From positions 17,249 through 24,554 of the forward strand of contig NZ_KL585447.1 in assembly GCF_000721935.1 (NCBI RefSeq): 7,306 nucleotides of DNA, given 5' to 3'. Origin of the DNA: Streptomyces sp. NRRL WC-3549 (lineage in GTDB: Bacteria > Actinomycetota > Actinomycetes > Streptomycetales > Streptomycetaceae). Every line of letters begins with the position of its first letter. Position 1 is the stretch's first letter. Below the pieces are notes generated by a model. The model did no database searches. It had not been told where the DNA came from and worked only from the letters and a program-made list of their open reading frames with translations. Position numbers and translations under genes: made by a program. Positions 1 through 5,298 of the stretch are shown here, piece by piece.

Positions 1-19
1 AGATGTGTATAAGAGACAG
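1..19 (+). other. Sequencing adapter remnant (Nextera/Tn5 mosaic end)
   Basis: Bases 1-19 read AGATGTGTATAAGAGACAG, which is exactly the 19-bp hyperactive Tn5 mosaic end used in tagmentation libraries. It is synthetic, sits flush at the window edge, is far more AT-rich than everything around it, and is followed directly by high-GC coding sequence. Translated in the frame of the next gene it yields the short peptide VYKRQ, a familiar contamination signature in predicted proteins. It should be trimmed and not read as biology. Confidence 0.96.
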
Positions 20-760
20 GTGCAGTCCCTCGAGCGCGCCTTCGACCTGCTGGAGCGCATGGCGGACGCCGGGGGCGAGGTCGGGCTCAGCGAACTCTCC
101 GCGAGCAGCGGCCTTCCGCTGCCGACGATCCACCGGCTGATGCGCACGCTGGTGCTGTGCGGGTACGTACGCCAGCAGTCCAACCGCCGTTACGCACTGG
201 GCCCGCGCCTGATCCGGCTCGGCGAGTCCGCGTCCCGGCTGCTGGGGACCTGGGCGCGCCCCTCCCTCCAGCGACTGGTCGAGGAGACCGGCGAGACGGC
301 GAACATGGCCCTGCTCGACGGTGACGAGGTCGTCTACGTCGCCCAGGTGCCGTCGAAGCACTCGATGCGGATGTTCACGGAGGTCGGCCGCCGGGTGCTG
401 CCGCACTCCACGGGGGTGGGCAAGGCCCTGCTGGCGCACACCCCGGCGGACGAGGTGCGCGCGCTGCTCGCCCGTACGGGCATGCCGGCGGCCACCGAGA
501 AGACGATCACCACGCCGGACGGCTTCCTGGACGCGCTGGAGCAGGTGCGCCGGGCGGGCTACGCGGTGGACGACAACGAGCAGGAGATCGGGGTCCGCTG
601 CCTCGCGGTCCCGGTCCCGGACTCCCCCACGTCCGCCGCCATCTCCATCTCGGGGCCGGCGGGCCGGGTGACGGAGGCGGCGACGGAGCGGATCGTGCCG
701 ATCCTCCAGCAGGTCGCGAAGGAGCTCTCCGAGGCCCTGGCGAGCAACGGCGCCGGTTGA
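20..760 (+). CDS. allR: IclR-family transcriptional regulator, AllR-like (5' partial)
   Basis: This is a DNA-binding repressor of the IclR family. Counting from the first genomic codon (base 20), residues 1-66 form the winged helix-turn-helix, with the recognition helix around [11 protein letters not shown] (34-44). Residues about 75-246 form the effector-binding GAF-like domain, with the family's GVGKALLA stretch at 132-139 and the [16 protein letters not shown] segment near the C-terminus. The sequence closely resembles Streptomyces AllR, the repressor of allantoin degradation, whose known ligands are intermediates of that pathway; the assignment rests on recognition by eye. The true start is missing: the contig begins inside the gene, and the apparent GTG start at base 5 lies in the adapter. 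Probably 10-25 N-terminal residues are lost. A malate synthase gene 2.4 kb downstream fits glyoxylate release from allantoin. Confidence 0.88.
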   Translation: MQSLERAFDLLERMADAGGEVGLSELSASSGLPLPTIHRLMRTLVLCGYVRQQSNRRYALGPRLIRLGESASRLLGTWARPSLQRLVEETGETANMALLDGDEVVYVAQVPSKHSMRMFTEVGRRVLPHSTGVGKALLAHTPADEVRALLARTGMPAATEKTITTPDGFLDALEQVRRAGYAVDDNEQEIGVRCLAVPVPDSPTSAAISISGPAGRVTEAATERIVPILQQVAKELSEALASNGAG

Positions 761-808
761 ACCGGCGGCGCGTCCCTCGCGTCCACGCTGGAACGACCAG
801 GGACACGC

Positions 809-1089
809 GTGCCCACACCCCCGCCGCCCCCGGTCTGCGGATCTGCCTGCACGCCCTGCCGGCGGAGCTGCCGGCGGTGGCCCGGGCGGTGAGCGACGGC
901 GGCCCCACAGCACGGCCCTGGCCGGGCTGGACGGCGCGGGGGTGAGGTGGTTCCGGGCCGCCCGCGATGCGCGCGCGGGCCCGCGCGCCGGGTGGCACGC
1001 TCAGCGTGGAGTCCGCACCGGGACAGGGCACGGCGATCGCCGTCACCCTGCCGCTGCCGGACCCGGCGCAGAAGGAGGATGCCGCGTGA
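809..1089 (+). pseudogene. Relic of a sensor histidine kinase (internal deletion, frameshifts)
   Basis: No intact gene fits between the IclR stop and the response regulator, but decayed kinase sequence is visible. Bases 967-1089 translate to [18 protein letters not shown] followed by [13 protein letters not shown] and a short tail ending in TGA. This is the typical C-terminal G2-box region of a NarL-type (HisKA_3/HATPase_c) kinase. Its stop overlaps the regulator's GTG by four bases (GTGA), as in intact kinase-regulator operons. Going upstream, that frame hits a stop at 943-945. Bases about 826-905 encode [20 protein letters not shown], which may be the remains of an N-terminal membrane segment; this part is tentative. 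The sensor core, the dimerisation domain with its phospho-histidine, and the N and G1 boxes of the ATPase are all absent, so no functional kinase is made here. The left boundary is uncertain. Confidence 0.6.
1071..1078 (+). promoter_or_regulatory. Ribosome binding site fixing the response regulator start
   Basis: GAAGGAGG is a near-perfect Shine-Dalgarno sequence, seven bases before GTG 1086. It lies inside the kinase relic, so translation of the regulator was originally coupled to the kinase through the GTGA overlap. Confidence 0.85.
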
Positions 1090-1718
1090 GTGACCCGATC
1101 AGGCTGCTGCTGGCCGACGACCACCCGGTGGTGCGGGCGGGACTCCGGGCCGTCCTGGACACCGAGCCGGACTTCGAGGTGGTCGCGGAGGCCGCCACGG
1201 CGGAACGGGCGGTGGAACTCGCCGCGACGGGCGGGTTCGACGTCGTCCTGATGGACCTCCAGTTCGGCTCCGGCATGCACGGCGCGGAGGCCACCGCGGT
1301 GATCACCGCGGCCCCGGACGCCCCACGGGTGCTGATCCTCACCACGTACGAGTCGGACGCGGACATCCTGACCGCGGTCGAGGCGGGCGCCGGCGGCTAT
1401 CTCCTCAAGGACGCGCCTCCCCAGGAGCTGGCCGCCGCCGTACGGGCGGCGGCGGCGGGGCGCACGGCGCTCGCACCCGCGGTCGCCCACCGCCTCATGG
1501 ACCGGATGCGGACGCCTGCCCAGGCCCTCACCAAGCGCGAGCTGGAAGTGCTCCAGCTGGTGGGCGAGGGTCTGTCCAACCAGCAGATCAGCAAGCGGCT
1601 CTTCCTGAGCGAGGCCACGGTGAAGTCCCATCTGGTGCACATCTACGCGAAGCTGGGCGTCGACTCACGCAGCTCCGCGGTCGCCGCCGCCACCGCGCGC
1701 CGCCTGATCCGCCGCTGA
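1086..1718 (+). CDS. NarL/FixJ-family response regulator (LuxR HTH)
   Basis: This is a two-component response regulator of 210 residues, the normal length for the family. The receiver domain (about 5-122) has the acidic pair D11-D12, the phospho-acceptor D57 in VVLMDLQFG, the switch residue T86 in ILTTYES and the conserved K108 in YLLKDAPP. A LuxR-type DNA-binding helix-turn-helix spans about 148-205 ([20 protein letters not shown] onward, then [18 protein letters not shown]). I chose GTG at 1086 because GAAGGAGG lies at 1071-1078, seven bases upstream, and because it starts at the first residues of the receiver fold. An upstream in-frame GTG at 942 would add 48 residues that are actually kinase-relic DNA read in a different frame. 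Since the cognate kinase upstream is destroyed, this regulator is probably an orphan, serves another kinase, or is on its way to loss. Target genes cannot be told from the sequence. Confidence 0.93.
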   Translation: MSDPIRLLLADDHPVVRAGLRAVLDTEPDFEVVAEAATAERAVELAATGGFDVVLMDLQFGSGMHGAEATAVITAAPDAPRVLILTTYESDADILTAVEAGAGGYLLKDAPPQELAAAVRAAAAGRTALAPAVAHRLMDRMRTPAQALTKRELEVLQLVGEGLSNQQISKRLFLSEATVKSHLVHIYAKLGVDSRSSAVAAATARRLIRR

Positions 1719-1736
1719 CCGCCCGCCCCTCGTGCC

Positions 1737-1752
1737 CCCACCGGCGGGTGGG
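1737..1752. terminator. Hairpin between convergent genes
   Basis: CCCACC (1737-1742) pairs with GGTGGG (1747-1752) across a four-base loop. It lies in the 39-bp gap between the response regulator stop (+) and the end of the DUF5955-like gene (-). The position suits a shared terminator, but the stem is only six pairs and has no T-run, as is common in Streptomyces. Confidence 0.4.
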
Positions 1753-1757
1753 CGTCG

Positions 1758-2078
1758 TCAGGGGCGTCGTGGGCGCGGCGGCTCCCCGAAGAGGTCCACG
1801 GCGACGCGTAGGTCCCGCAGCCCGGGTGCCAGCGCGCTGACCGAGCCGATCGCCCCCGCGACCAGCAGCAGGGAACGCCGCAGCCTCGGGACCTCCGGCG
1901 CCCCGCCGGCCGCCATCGCGTCCAGCGCGGCCAGTTCCTCCTCGGCGATGCCGCGGTCCGGGAACTCCACGGGGTGGCCGGCCAGTTCACGGCGGAGACG
2001 GGAGACGGCCGTCCGCAGTGCGGCCACCCTCGGGTCGGCGGTCCCGGTCAACCGCTGCTGCCCCACACTTCGCAACAA
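1758..2078 (-). CDS. Small conserved actinobacterial protein, DUF5955-like
   Basis: This encodes a protein of 106 residues resembling the streptomycete DUF5955 family of unknown function; the family name is from memory and not certain. Residues about 16-55 are a charged, alanine/leucine-rich helical stretch (DPRVAALRTAVSRLRRELAG onward, then AEEELAALDAMA). After that comes VPRLRRSLLLVAGAIGSVSA (63-82), whose uncharged part could form an amphipathic or membrane-associated helix, and a short proline/arginine tail. There is no signal peptide. I chose TTG at 2078 because AGGGGGAG lies about five bases upstream (2083-2090 on the plus strand); the in-frame GTG at 2066 would sit 17 bases away from it. 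It converges on the response regulator and diverges from the MocA-like gene. A 14-bp palindrome lies just upstream. No function can be inferred. Confidence 0.78.
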   Translation of the reverse strand: MLRSVGQQRLTGTADPRVAALRTAVSRLRRELAGHPVEFPDRGIAEEELAALDAMAAGGAPEVPRLRRSLLLVAGAIGSVSALAPGLRDLRVAVDLFGEPPRPRRP

Positions 2079-2103
2079 AGTACTCCCCCTCGCACGCCTT
2101 TGT

Positions 2104-2117
2104 GCCGGTGCACCGGC
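2104..2117. promoter_or_regulatory. Perfect 14-bp palindrome, possible operator
   Basis: GCCGGTGCACCGGC is a perfect inverted repeat centred on GTGCAC. It lies 26 bp upstream of the DUF5955-like TTG start, in the 196-bp divergent intergenic region. Placement near a start suggests a protein-binding site, though GC-rich palindromes also arise by chance in such genomes. A second, shorter repeat, GCCGC-N5-GCGGC, lies at 2126-2140. Confidence 0.35.
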
Positions 2118-2262
2118 CTGGTGAAGCCGCCCTGAGCGGCGGACAAGTCACCGAAGGTGCCCGCAAGTTAACGCTATGACAGGTGGGCGGCGCCACTGCG
2201 CGGACACAATTGGCCGGGCCCCGCGGGTGACGTGTCCTCCGCGTGTGCGAATACGGCGGTGG

Positions 2263-2274
2263 TATCCAGGGCGC
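2263..2274 (+). promoter_or_regulatory. Possible -10 element for a leaderless MocA-like transcript
   Basis: TATCCA (2263-2268) lies six bases before ATG 2275, the spacing seen in leaderless actinobacterial genes. No Shine-Dalgarno at a usable distance is present: AGGG ends only three to four bases before the start. I could not identify a convincing -35 box. Confidence 0.3.
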
Positions 2275-2880
2275 ATGGCTGAGACACGACGGATTCCGGT
2301 GGTCGCCGGGCTGCTGCTCGCCGCGGGCGGCGGGCGCAGGCTGGGCGGCCGGCCGAAGGCACTGCTGGAGCACCGCGGCCGCCCCCTGGTCGAACACGCG
2401 GCACGGGCCCTGCGCAACGGGGGCTGCGGCCCGGTCCACGTGGTGCTCGGCGCCGCCGCGCCGGCGGTACGGGCGCGGGCCGATCTGTCGGGGTGCGCGG
2501 TGACCGTGAACCCGGCGTGGGAGGAGGGCATGGGCTCCTCGCTCCGGGGGGGCCTGGCGGCGCTCGCCGGTACGGACGCGGACGCGGCGCTCGTCCTCCT
2601 GGTCGACCAGCCCGGCATCGGCGCGGAGGCGGTGGCGCGGGTACGGTCCGCCTACCGTTCGCGGGCGACGCTGGCGGCGGGGGCGTACGGCGGGGAGCGC
2701 GGCCACCCGGTGCTGCTCGGGGCCGACCGGTGGGCGGGCGTCGCGGCGGCGGCCGTCGGGGACCAGGGGGCGCGGGCGTACCTGCGGACACATCGCGAGG
2801 CGATCACCCTGGTGGAGTGTGCCGACGTGGCCCGGGCGTTCGACATCGACACGGCCACGGACCTGGCGCACCTGGACTGA
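2275..2880 (+). CDS. MocA-like nucleotidyltransferase (molybdenum cofactor cytidylyltransferase family)
   Basis: This encodes a protein of 201 residues with the NTP-transferase (MobA/MocA-like) fold. The nucleotide-binding signature is at 15-28 (LAAGGGRRLGGRPK). The metal-binding aspartate is D111 in LLVDQPGIG. The RGHPVLL loop is at 142-148, and the C-terminal DIDTATDL motif is at 190-197. In this family MocA transfers CMP to molybdopterin for xanthine-dehydrogenase type enzymes and MobA transfers GMP; the sequence does not settle the substrate. Lying between allR and aceB, a role in maturing a purine-degrading molybdoenzyme is a reasonable inference. I chose ATG 2275 because the fold begins directly after it; in-frame extension to 2176 adds 33 arginine- and proline-rich residues unlike the family. 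There is no good ribosome binding site, and a TATCCA hexamer six bases upstream suggests a leaderless mRNA. Confidence 0.87.
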   Translation: MAETRRIPVVAGLLLAAGGGRRLGGRPKALLEHRGRPLVEHAARALRNGGCGPVHVVLGAAAPAVRARADLSGCAVTVNPAWEEGMGSSLRGGLAALAGTDADAALVLLVDQPGIGAEAVARVRSAYRSRATLAAGAYGGERGHPVLLGADRWAGVAAAAVGDQGARAYLRTHREAITLVECADVARAFDIDTATDLAHLD

Positions 2881-2911
2881 CACCCCTGGACCGGACACAC
2901 ACCGGACCGGG

Positions 2912-2929
2912 CGGCGGGCGGACCCGCCG
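2912..2929 (+). terminator. Hairpin after the MocA-like gene
   Basis: CGGCGGG (2912-2918) pairs with CCCGCCG (2923-2929) over a four-base loop, 31 bp after the stop at 2880. An imperfect GC-rich stem (GGAGC ... GCTCC, 2929-2947) follows at once. Neither has a T-run. Together they probably separate this gene from the aceB promoter. Confidence 0.4.
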
Positions 2930-2997
2930 GAGCGGCGCGCCGGCTCCACCACGCGACCGGTTCTGTCGACCCGGAGAATCTCGACGTCAACAAACCA

Positions 2998-3026
2998 TTG
3001 AACTTCCACCATGAGGAAACTAATAT
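2998..3026 (+). promoter_or_regulatory. aceB promoter (sigma70/HrdB-type)
   Basis: TTGAAC (2998-3003) and TAATAT (3021-3026) are separated by exactly 17 bp, a strong match to the housekeeping consensus and unusually good for such a GC-rich genome. It lies in a local AT-rich island (about 2985-3040). Transcription would start near 3032-3034, giving a leader of about 140 nt before ATG 3175. This leader contains the perfect 12-bp palindrome TCCGGATCCGGA (3055-3066). Confidence 0.7.
3004..3018. promoter_or_regulatory. Candidate IclR-family (AllR) operator in the aceB promoter spacer
   Basis: TTCC (3004-3007) and GGAA (3015-3018) form an inverted repeat around the seven bases ACCATGA, exactly between the -35 and -10 boxes, where a bound repressor would block RNA polymerase. 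IclR-family operators elsewhere also use TTCC/GGAA-type arms. A second repeat with the same geometry, TCAA-N7-TTGA, lies at 2987-3001 and overlaps the -35 box. Binding by AllR is an inference from proximity and pathway logic. Confidence 0.5.
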
Positions 3027-3174
3027 CCACTGATCAGAAGCCCATGGTTCCGCTTCCGGATCCGGACGGCTCCCCCGGCCGTCGTACCCCGGAGCCCTGG
3101 CGCCCCGTGCCGTACCGGGCCTCCCGGCGGCCGTGGGGTGTCGCCGCTCCGCCCCGTCGAAGGAGTGACCGCTC

Positions 3175-4794
3175 ATGTCCGCACCAGCGCCGTCCCCGCT
3201 GGCCGTCGTCGATGCCGAACCCCTGCCGAGGCAGGACGAGGTCCTGACCGATGCGGCCCTCACGTTCCTGGCCGAGCTGCACCGGCGGTTCACACCCCGG
3301 CGCGACGAGCTGCTCGCCCGCCGGGCCGAGCGCCGCGCCGAGATCGCCCGCACCTCCACGCTGGACTTCCTTCCCGAGACGCAGGCGATCCGGGTCGACG
3401 ACACCTGGAAGGTCGCCCCGGCCCCCGCCGCGCTGGAGGACCGCCGGGTGGAGATCACCGGCCCGACCGACCGCAAGATGACCGTCAACGCCCTGAACTC
3501 GGGCGCCAGGGTCTGGCTCGCGGACTTCGAGGACGCGTCCGCCCCGACGTGGGAGAACGTGGTCACCGGCCAGCTCAACCTGATCGACGCCTACACCCGG
3601 AACATCGACTTCACCGATCCGAGGTCCGGCAAGTCCTACGCGCTCCGGCCCGCCGAGGAGCTCGCGACCGTCGTCACCCGCCCGCGCGGCTGGCACCTGG
3701 ACGAACGCCACCTCCAGCAGAACGGCACCCCGGTGCCCGGCGCCCTGGTCGACTTCGGCCTCTACTTCTTCCACAACGCCCGGCGGCTGATCGACCTCGG
3801 CAAGGGGCCGTACTTCTACCTCCCGAAGACCGAGTCCCACCTGGAGGCCCGCCTCTGGAACGACGTCTTCGTCTTCGCCCAGGACTACGTCGGCATCCCG
3901 CAGGGCACGGTCCGCGCGACCGTCCTGATCGAGACGATCACCGCCGCGTACGAGATGGAGGAGATCCTCTACGAGCTGCGCGACCACGCCTCCGGGCTGA
4001 ACGCCGGCCGCTGGGACTACCTCTTCTCCATCGTCAAGAACTTCCGTGACGGCGGCTCGAAGTTCGTCCTGCCGGACCGCAACCTGGTCACGATGACCGC
4101 CCCGTTCATGCGGGCGTACACCGAACTCCTGGTCCGCACCTGCCACAAGCGCGGGGCGCACGCCATCGGGGGCATGGCCGCCTTCATCCCCTCGCGGCGC
4201 GACGCCGAGGTCAACAAGGTCGCCTTCGAGAAGGTCAAGGCCGACAAGGACCGAGAGGCGAACGACGGCTTCGACGGCTCCTGGGTGGCCCACCCGGACC
4301 TGGTCCCGATCGCGATGGCCTCCTTCGACGCGGTCCTCGGTGACAAGCCGAACCAGAAGGACCGGCTGCGCGAGGACGTCTCGGTGGCGGCGGGCGACCT
4401 GATCGCCGTCGACACCCTGGACGCCAAGCCCTCGTACGAGGGACTGCGCAACGCCGTGGCGGTCGGCATCCGGTACATCGAGGCGTGGCTGCGGGGCATG
4501 GGCGCCGTCGCCATCTTCAACCTGATGGAGGACGCGGCCACGGCGGAGATCTCGCGCTCGCAGATCTGGCAGTGGATCAACGCGGACGTGGTCTTCGAGA
4601 ACGGCGAACACGCCACGGCGGACCTGGCCCGCAAGGTCGCGGCCGAGGAACTGGCCACCATCCGCGCCGAGGTCGGCGACGAGGCCTTCGCCTCCGGCAG
4701 GTGGCAGCAGGCCCACGACCTGCTGCTCCAGGTCTCCCTGGACGAGGACTACGCGGACTTCCTGACCCTGCCGGCGTACGAGCAGCTGGGCTGA
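3175..4794 (+). CDS. aceB: Malate synthase (malate synthase A type)
   Basis: It condenses glyoxylate with acetyl-CoA and water to give malate and CoA, in the glyoxylate shunt and in assimilation of glyoxylate from purine/allantoin breakdown. It is cytoplasmic. The 539 residues match the length of bacterial malate synthase A. The family signature [KR]-[DENQ]-H-x2-GLN-x-G-x-WDY-x-F is present in full at 269-284 (RDHASGLNAGRWDYLF). By alignment with the family, R171 (PRG motif) and D453 (MEDAATAE) match the catalytic arginine and aspartate base, and E253 (VLIET) and D281 match the magnesium ligands. All key residues are intact, so the enzyme should be active. ATG 3175 is preceded by GAAGGAG (3159-3165) at nine bases. 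Transcription probably starts from the promoter at 2998-3026 and ends at the hairpin at 4808-4837. In S. coelicolor an aceB gene likewise lies near allR. Confidence 0.97.
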   Translation: MSAPAPSPLAVVDAEPLPRQDEVLTDAALTFLAELHRRFTPRRDELLARRAERRAEIARTSTLDFLPETQAIRVDDTWKVAPAPAALEDRRVEITGPTDRKMTVNALNSGARVWLADFEDASAPTWENVVTGQLNLIDAYTRNIDFTDPRSGKSYALRPAEELATVVTRPRGWHLDERHLQQNGTPVPGALVDFGLYFFHNARRLIDLGKGPYFYLPKTESHLEARLWNDVFVFAQDYVGIPQGTVRATVLIETITAAYEMEEILYELRDHASGLNAGRWDYLFSIVKNFRDGGSKFVLPDRNLVTMTAPFMRAYTELLVRTCHKRGAHAIGGMAAFIPSRRDAEVNKVAFEKVKADKDREANDGFDGSWVAHPDLVPIAMASFDAVLGDKPNQKDRLREDVSVAAGDLIAVDTLDAKPSYEGLRNAVAVGIRYIEAWLRGMGAVAIFNLMEDAATAEISRSQIWQWINADVVFENGEHATADLARKVAAEELATIRAEVGDEAFASGRWQQAHDLLLQVSLDEDYADFLTLPAYEQLG

Positions 4795-4807
4795 CGCACC
4801 CTTCAGT

Positions 4808-4837
4808 GCGCCGCCCGGCCCCGCGTCCGGGCGGCGC
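4808..4837 (+). terminator. Terminator hairpin after aceB
   Basis: GCGCCGCCCGG (4808-4818) pairs perfectly over 11 bp with CCGGGCGGCGC (4827-4837), with an eight-base loop, 13 bp after the aceB stop. There is no clear T-run. It also lies just beyond the minus-strand stop at 4848 and could serve both directions. Confidence 0.7.
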
Positions 4838-4847
4838 TCCGGTCCGC

Positions 4848-4892
4848 TCAGGGCCCGATCTCCGCCCAGACGGTCTTACCGGGCGCGGGCTG
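4848..4892 (-). pseudogene. C-terminal remnant of an ATP-binding regulatory protein
   Basis: Read on the minus strand, 4892 to 4848 gives QPAPGKTVWAEIGP and a stop. This looks like the C-terminal end of the ATP-binding (HATPase_c_2, anti-sigma-like) proteins that are abundant in Streptomyces and often end in GKTVWAEL or similar. Beyond 4892 the minus-strand frame continues for about 70 codons, but only as antisense of the neighbouring plus-strand genes. The rest of the gene, over 100 codons including the ATPase motifs, is missing. The identification rests on a short tail plus its context, beside a DUF397 gene on the opposite strand, where such proteins are commonly encoded. Confidence 0.5.
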
Positions 4893-5006
4893 AGCGACAA
4901 GGAGGAGGTCCGCGCCCTGTTGGCACGCTATGGAATCATCCGGGGGAGGGCTCTCACTCCACGCGAGTCTCTGGCCTACATCGAAAAGTCGCTGGGCGAG
5001 GTGTGA
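4893..5006 (+). pseudogene. C-terminal remnant of an HTH/DUF5753 (Scr1-like) regulator
   Basis: The plus strand encodes [20 protein letters not shown] and then LTPRESLAYIEKSLGEV before TGA at 5004-5006. The pattern R-x-x-AL-[ST]-P-x-[ED]-S-x-x-x-I-x-x resembles the last 35 or so residues of helix-turn-helix/DUF5753 regulators, which normally sit directly upstream of DUF397 genes. The stop overlaps the DUF397 start by GTGA, the usual coupling in that pair. The HTH and most of DUF5753, normally about 240 residues, are gone, and the frame runs back into the ATP-binding-protein remnant at about 4892. An in-frame TTG at 4920 could express a 28-residue peptide, but its ribosome binding site is poorly spaced, so I treat the segment as a relic. 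Confidence 0.5.
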
Positions 5007-5209
5007 ACGTCGAAGTGACCACGTCAGCCGCAGAGGCCCCGCACTGGTCCAAGAGCAGCTACAGCGGCGCGGAGGGCGGCGACTGTCTGGAGGTCGCCGC
5101 ACAGCCTGGGGCCGTACTCGTACGCGACTCCGAGCACGTCACCGGCCCCGTCCTCTCGCTCACCCCCGGCGGCTGGTCCGCCTTCGTCGCCTACGCGTCC
5201 GGGCGCTGA
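5003..5209 (+). CDS. DUF397 domain-containing protein
   Basis: This encodes a small protein of 68 residues that is essentially one DUF397 domain: WSKSSYSG at 15-22, the GGDCLEVA core at 25-32, VRDSE at 40-44, and a C-terminal LTPGGWSAFVAYA. DUF397 proteins are numerous in Streptomyces and are usually encoded right after an HTH/DUF5753 regulator. Characterised pairs influence development and antibiotic production and behave somewhat like toxin-antitoxin partners. GTG 5003 overlaps the preceding stop as GTGA, so it was probably translated by coupling to the now-deleted regulator; an in-frame GTG at 5015 is an alternative. The protein is complete, but its partner and the original promoter are missing, so its expression is doubtful. 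A strong terminator follows three bases after the stop. Confidence 0.9.
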   Translation: MNVEVTTSAAEAPHWSKSSYSGAEGGDCLEVAAQPGAVLVRDSEHVTGPVLSLTPGGWSAFVAYASGR

Positions 5210-5211
5210 CG

Positions 5212-5257
5212 CGCCGACAGCGGAGCCCCTGGTGTACGGGTGGCTCCGCTGTCGGCG
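5212..5257. terminator. Strong bidirectional terminator hairpin
   Basis: CGCCGACAGCGGAGCC (5212-5227) pairs perfectly over 16 bp with GGCTCCGCTGTCGGCG (5242-5257) around a 14-base loop. It lies between the DUF397 stop (+, 5209) and the end of the FN3 lipoprotein gene (-, 5299), so it can end transcription from both sides. The stem is among the strongest inverted repeats in the window. Confidence 0.8.
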
Positions 5258-5298
5258 GTCGTACGCGACGGCCACCTGGCACGGACGCGCCGGTCCGG

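Noticed and set aside
1..19. The mosaic end as evidence of a natural transposon
   Set aside because: This exact 19-mer is the engineered mosaic end. There is no transposase gene or target duplication, and it sits at the window edge, so library adapter is the simple explanation.
858..878. Direct repeat GCCGGCGG spaced by AGCT
   Set aside because: A short GC-rich repeat inside the decayed kinase region; expected by chance at this base composition, with no matching copies elsewhere.
507..1640. Open frame of 377 codons on the minus strand opposite the IclR and response regulator genes
   Set aside because: Low-complexity proline/arginine-rich product and no ribosome binding site; it is a shadow of two recognised plus-strand genes.
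2176..2274. N-terminal extension of the MocA-like protein by 33 residues
   Set aside because: The extension is arginine/proline-rich and lies in the intergenic region, while the nucleotidyltransferase fold starts right after ATG 2275.
3030..3037. CTGATCAG palindrome as an operator
   Set aside because: Eight bases is too short to stand alone. It overlaps the predicted transcription start but may be chance.
3034..4716. Open frame of 560 codons on the minus strand across aceB
   Set aside because: It is antisense to a malate synthase with an intact family signature. Its valine/arginine/glycine-rich product has no recognisable fold, as expected from GC-biased third codon positions.
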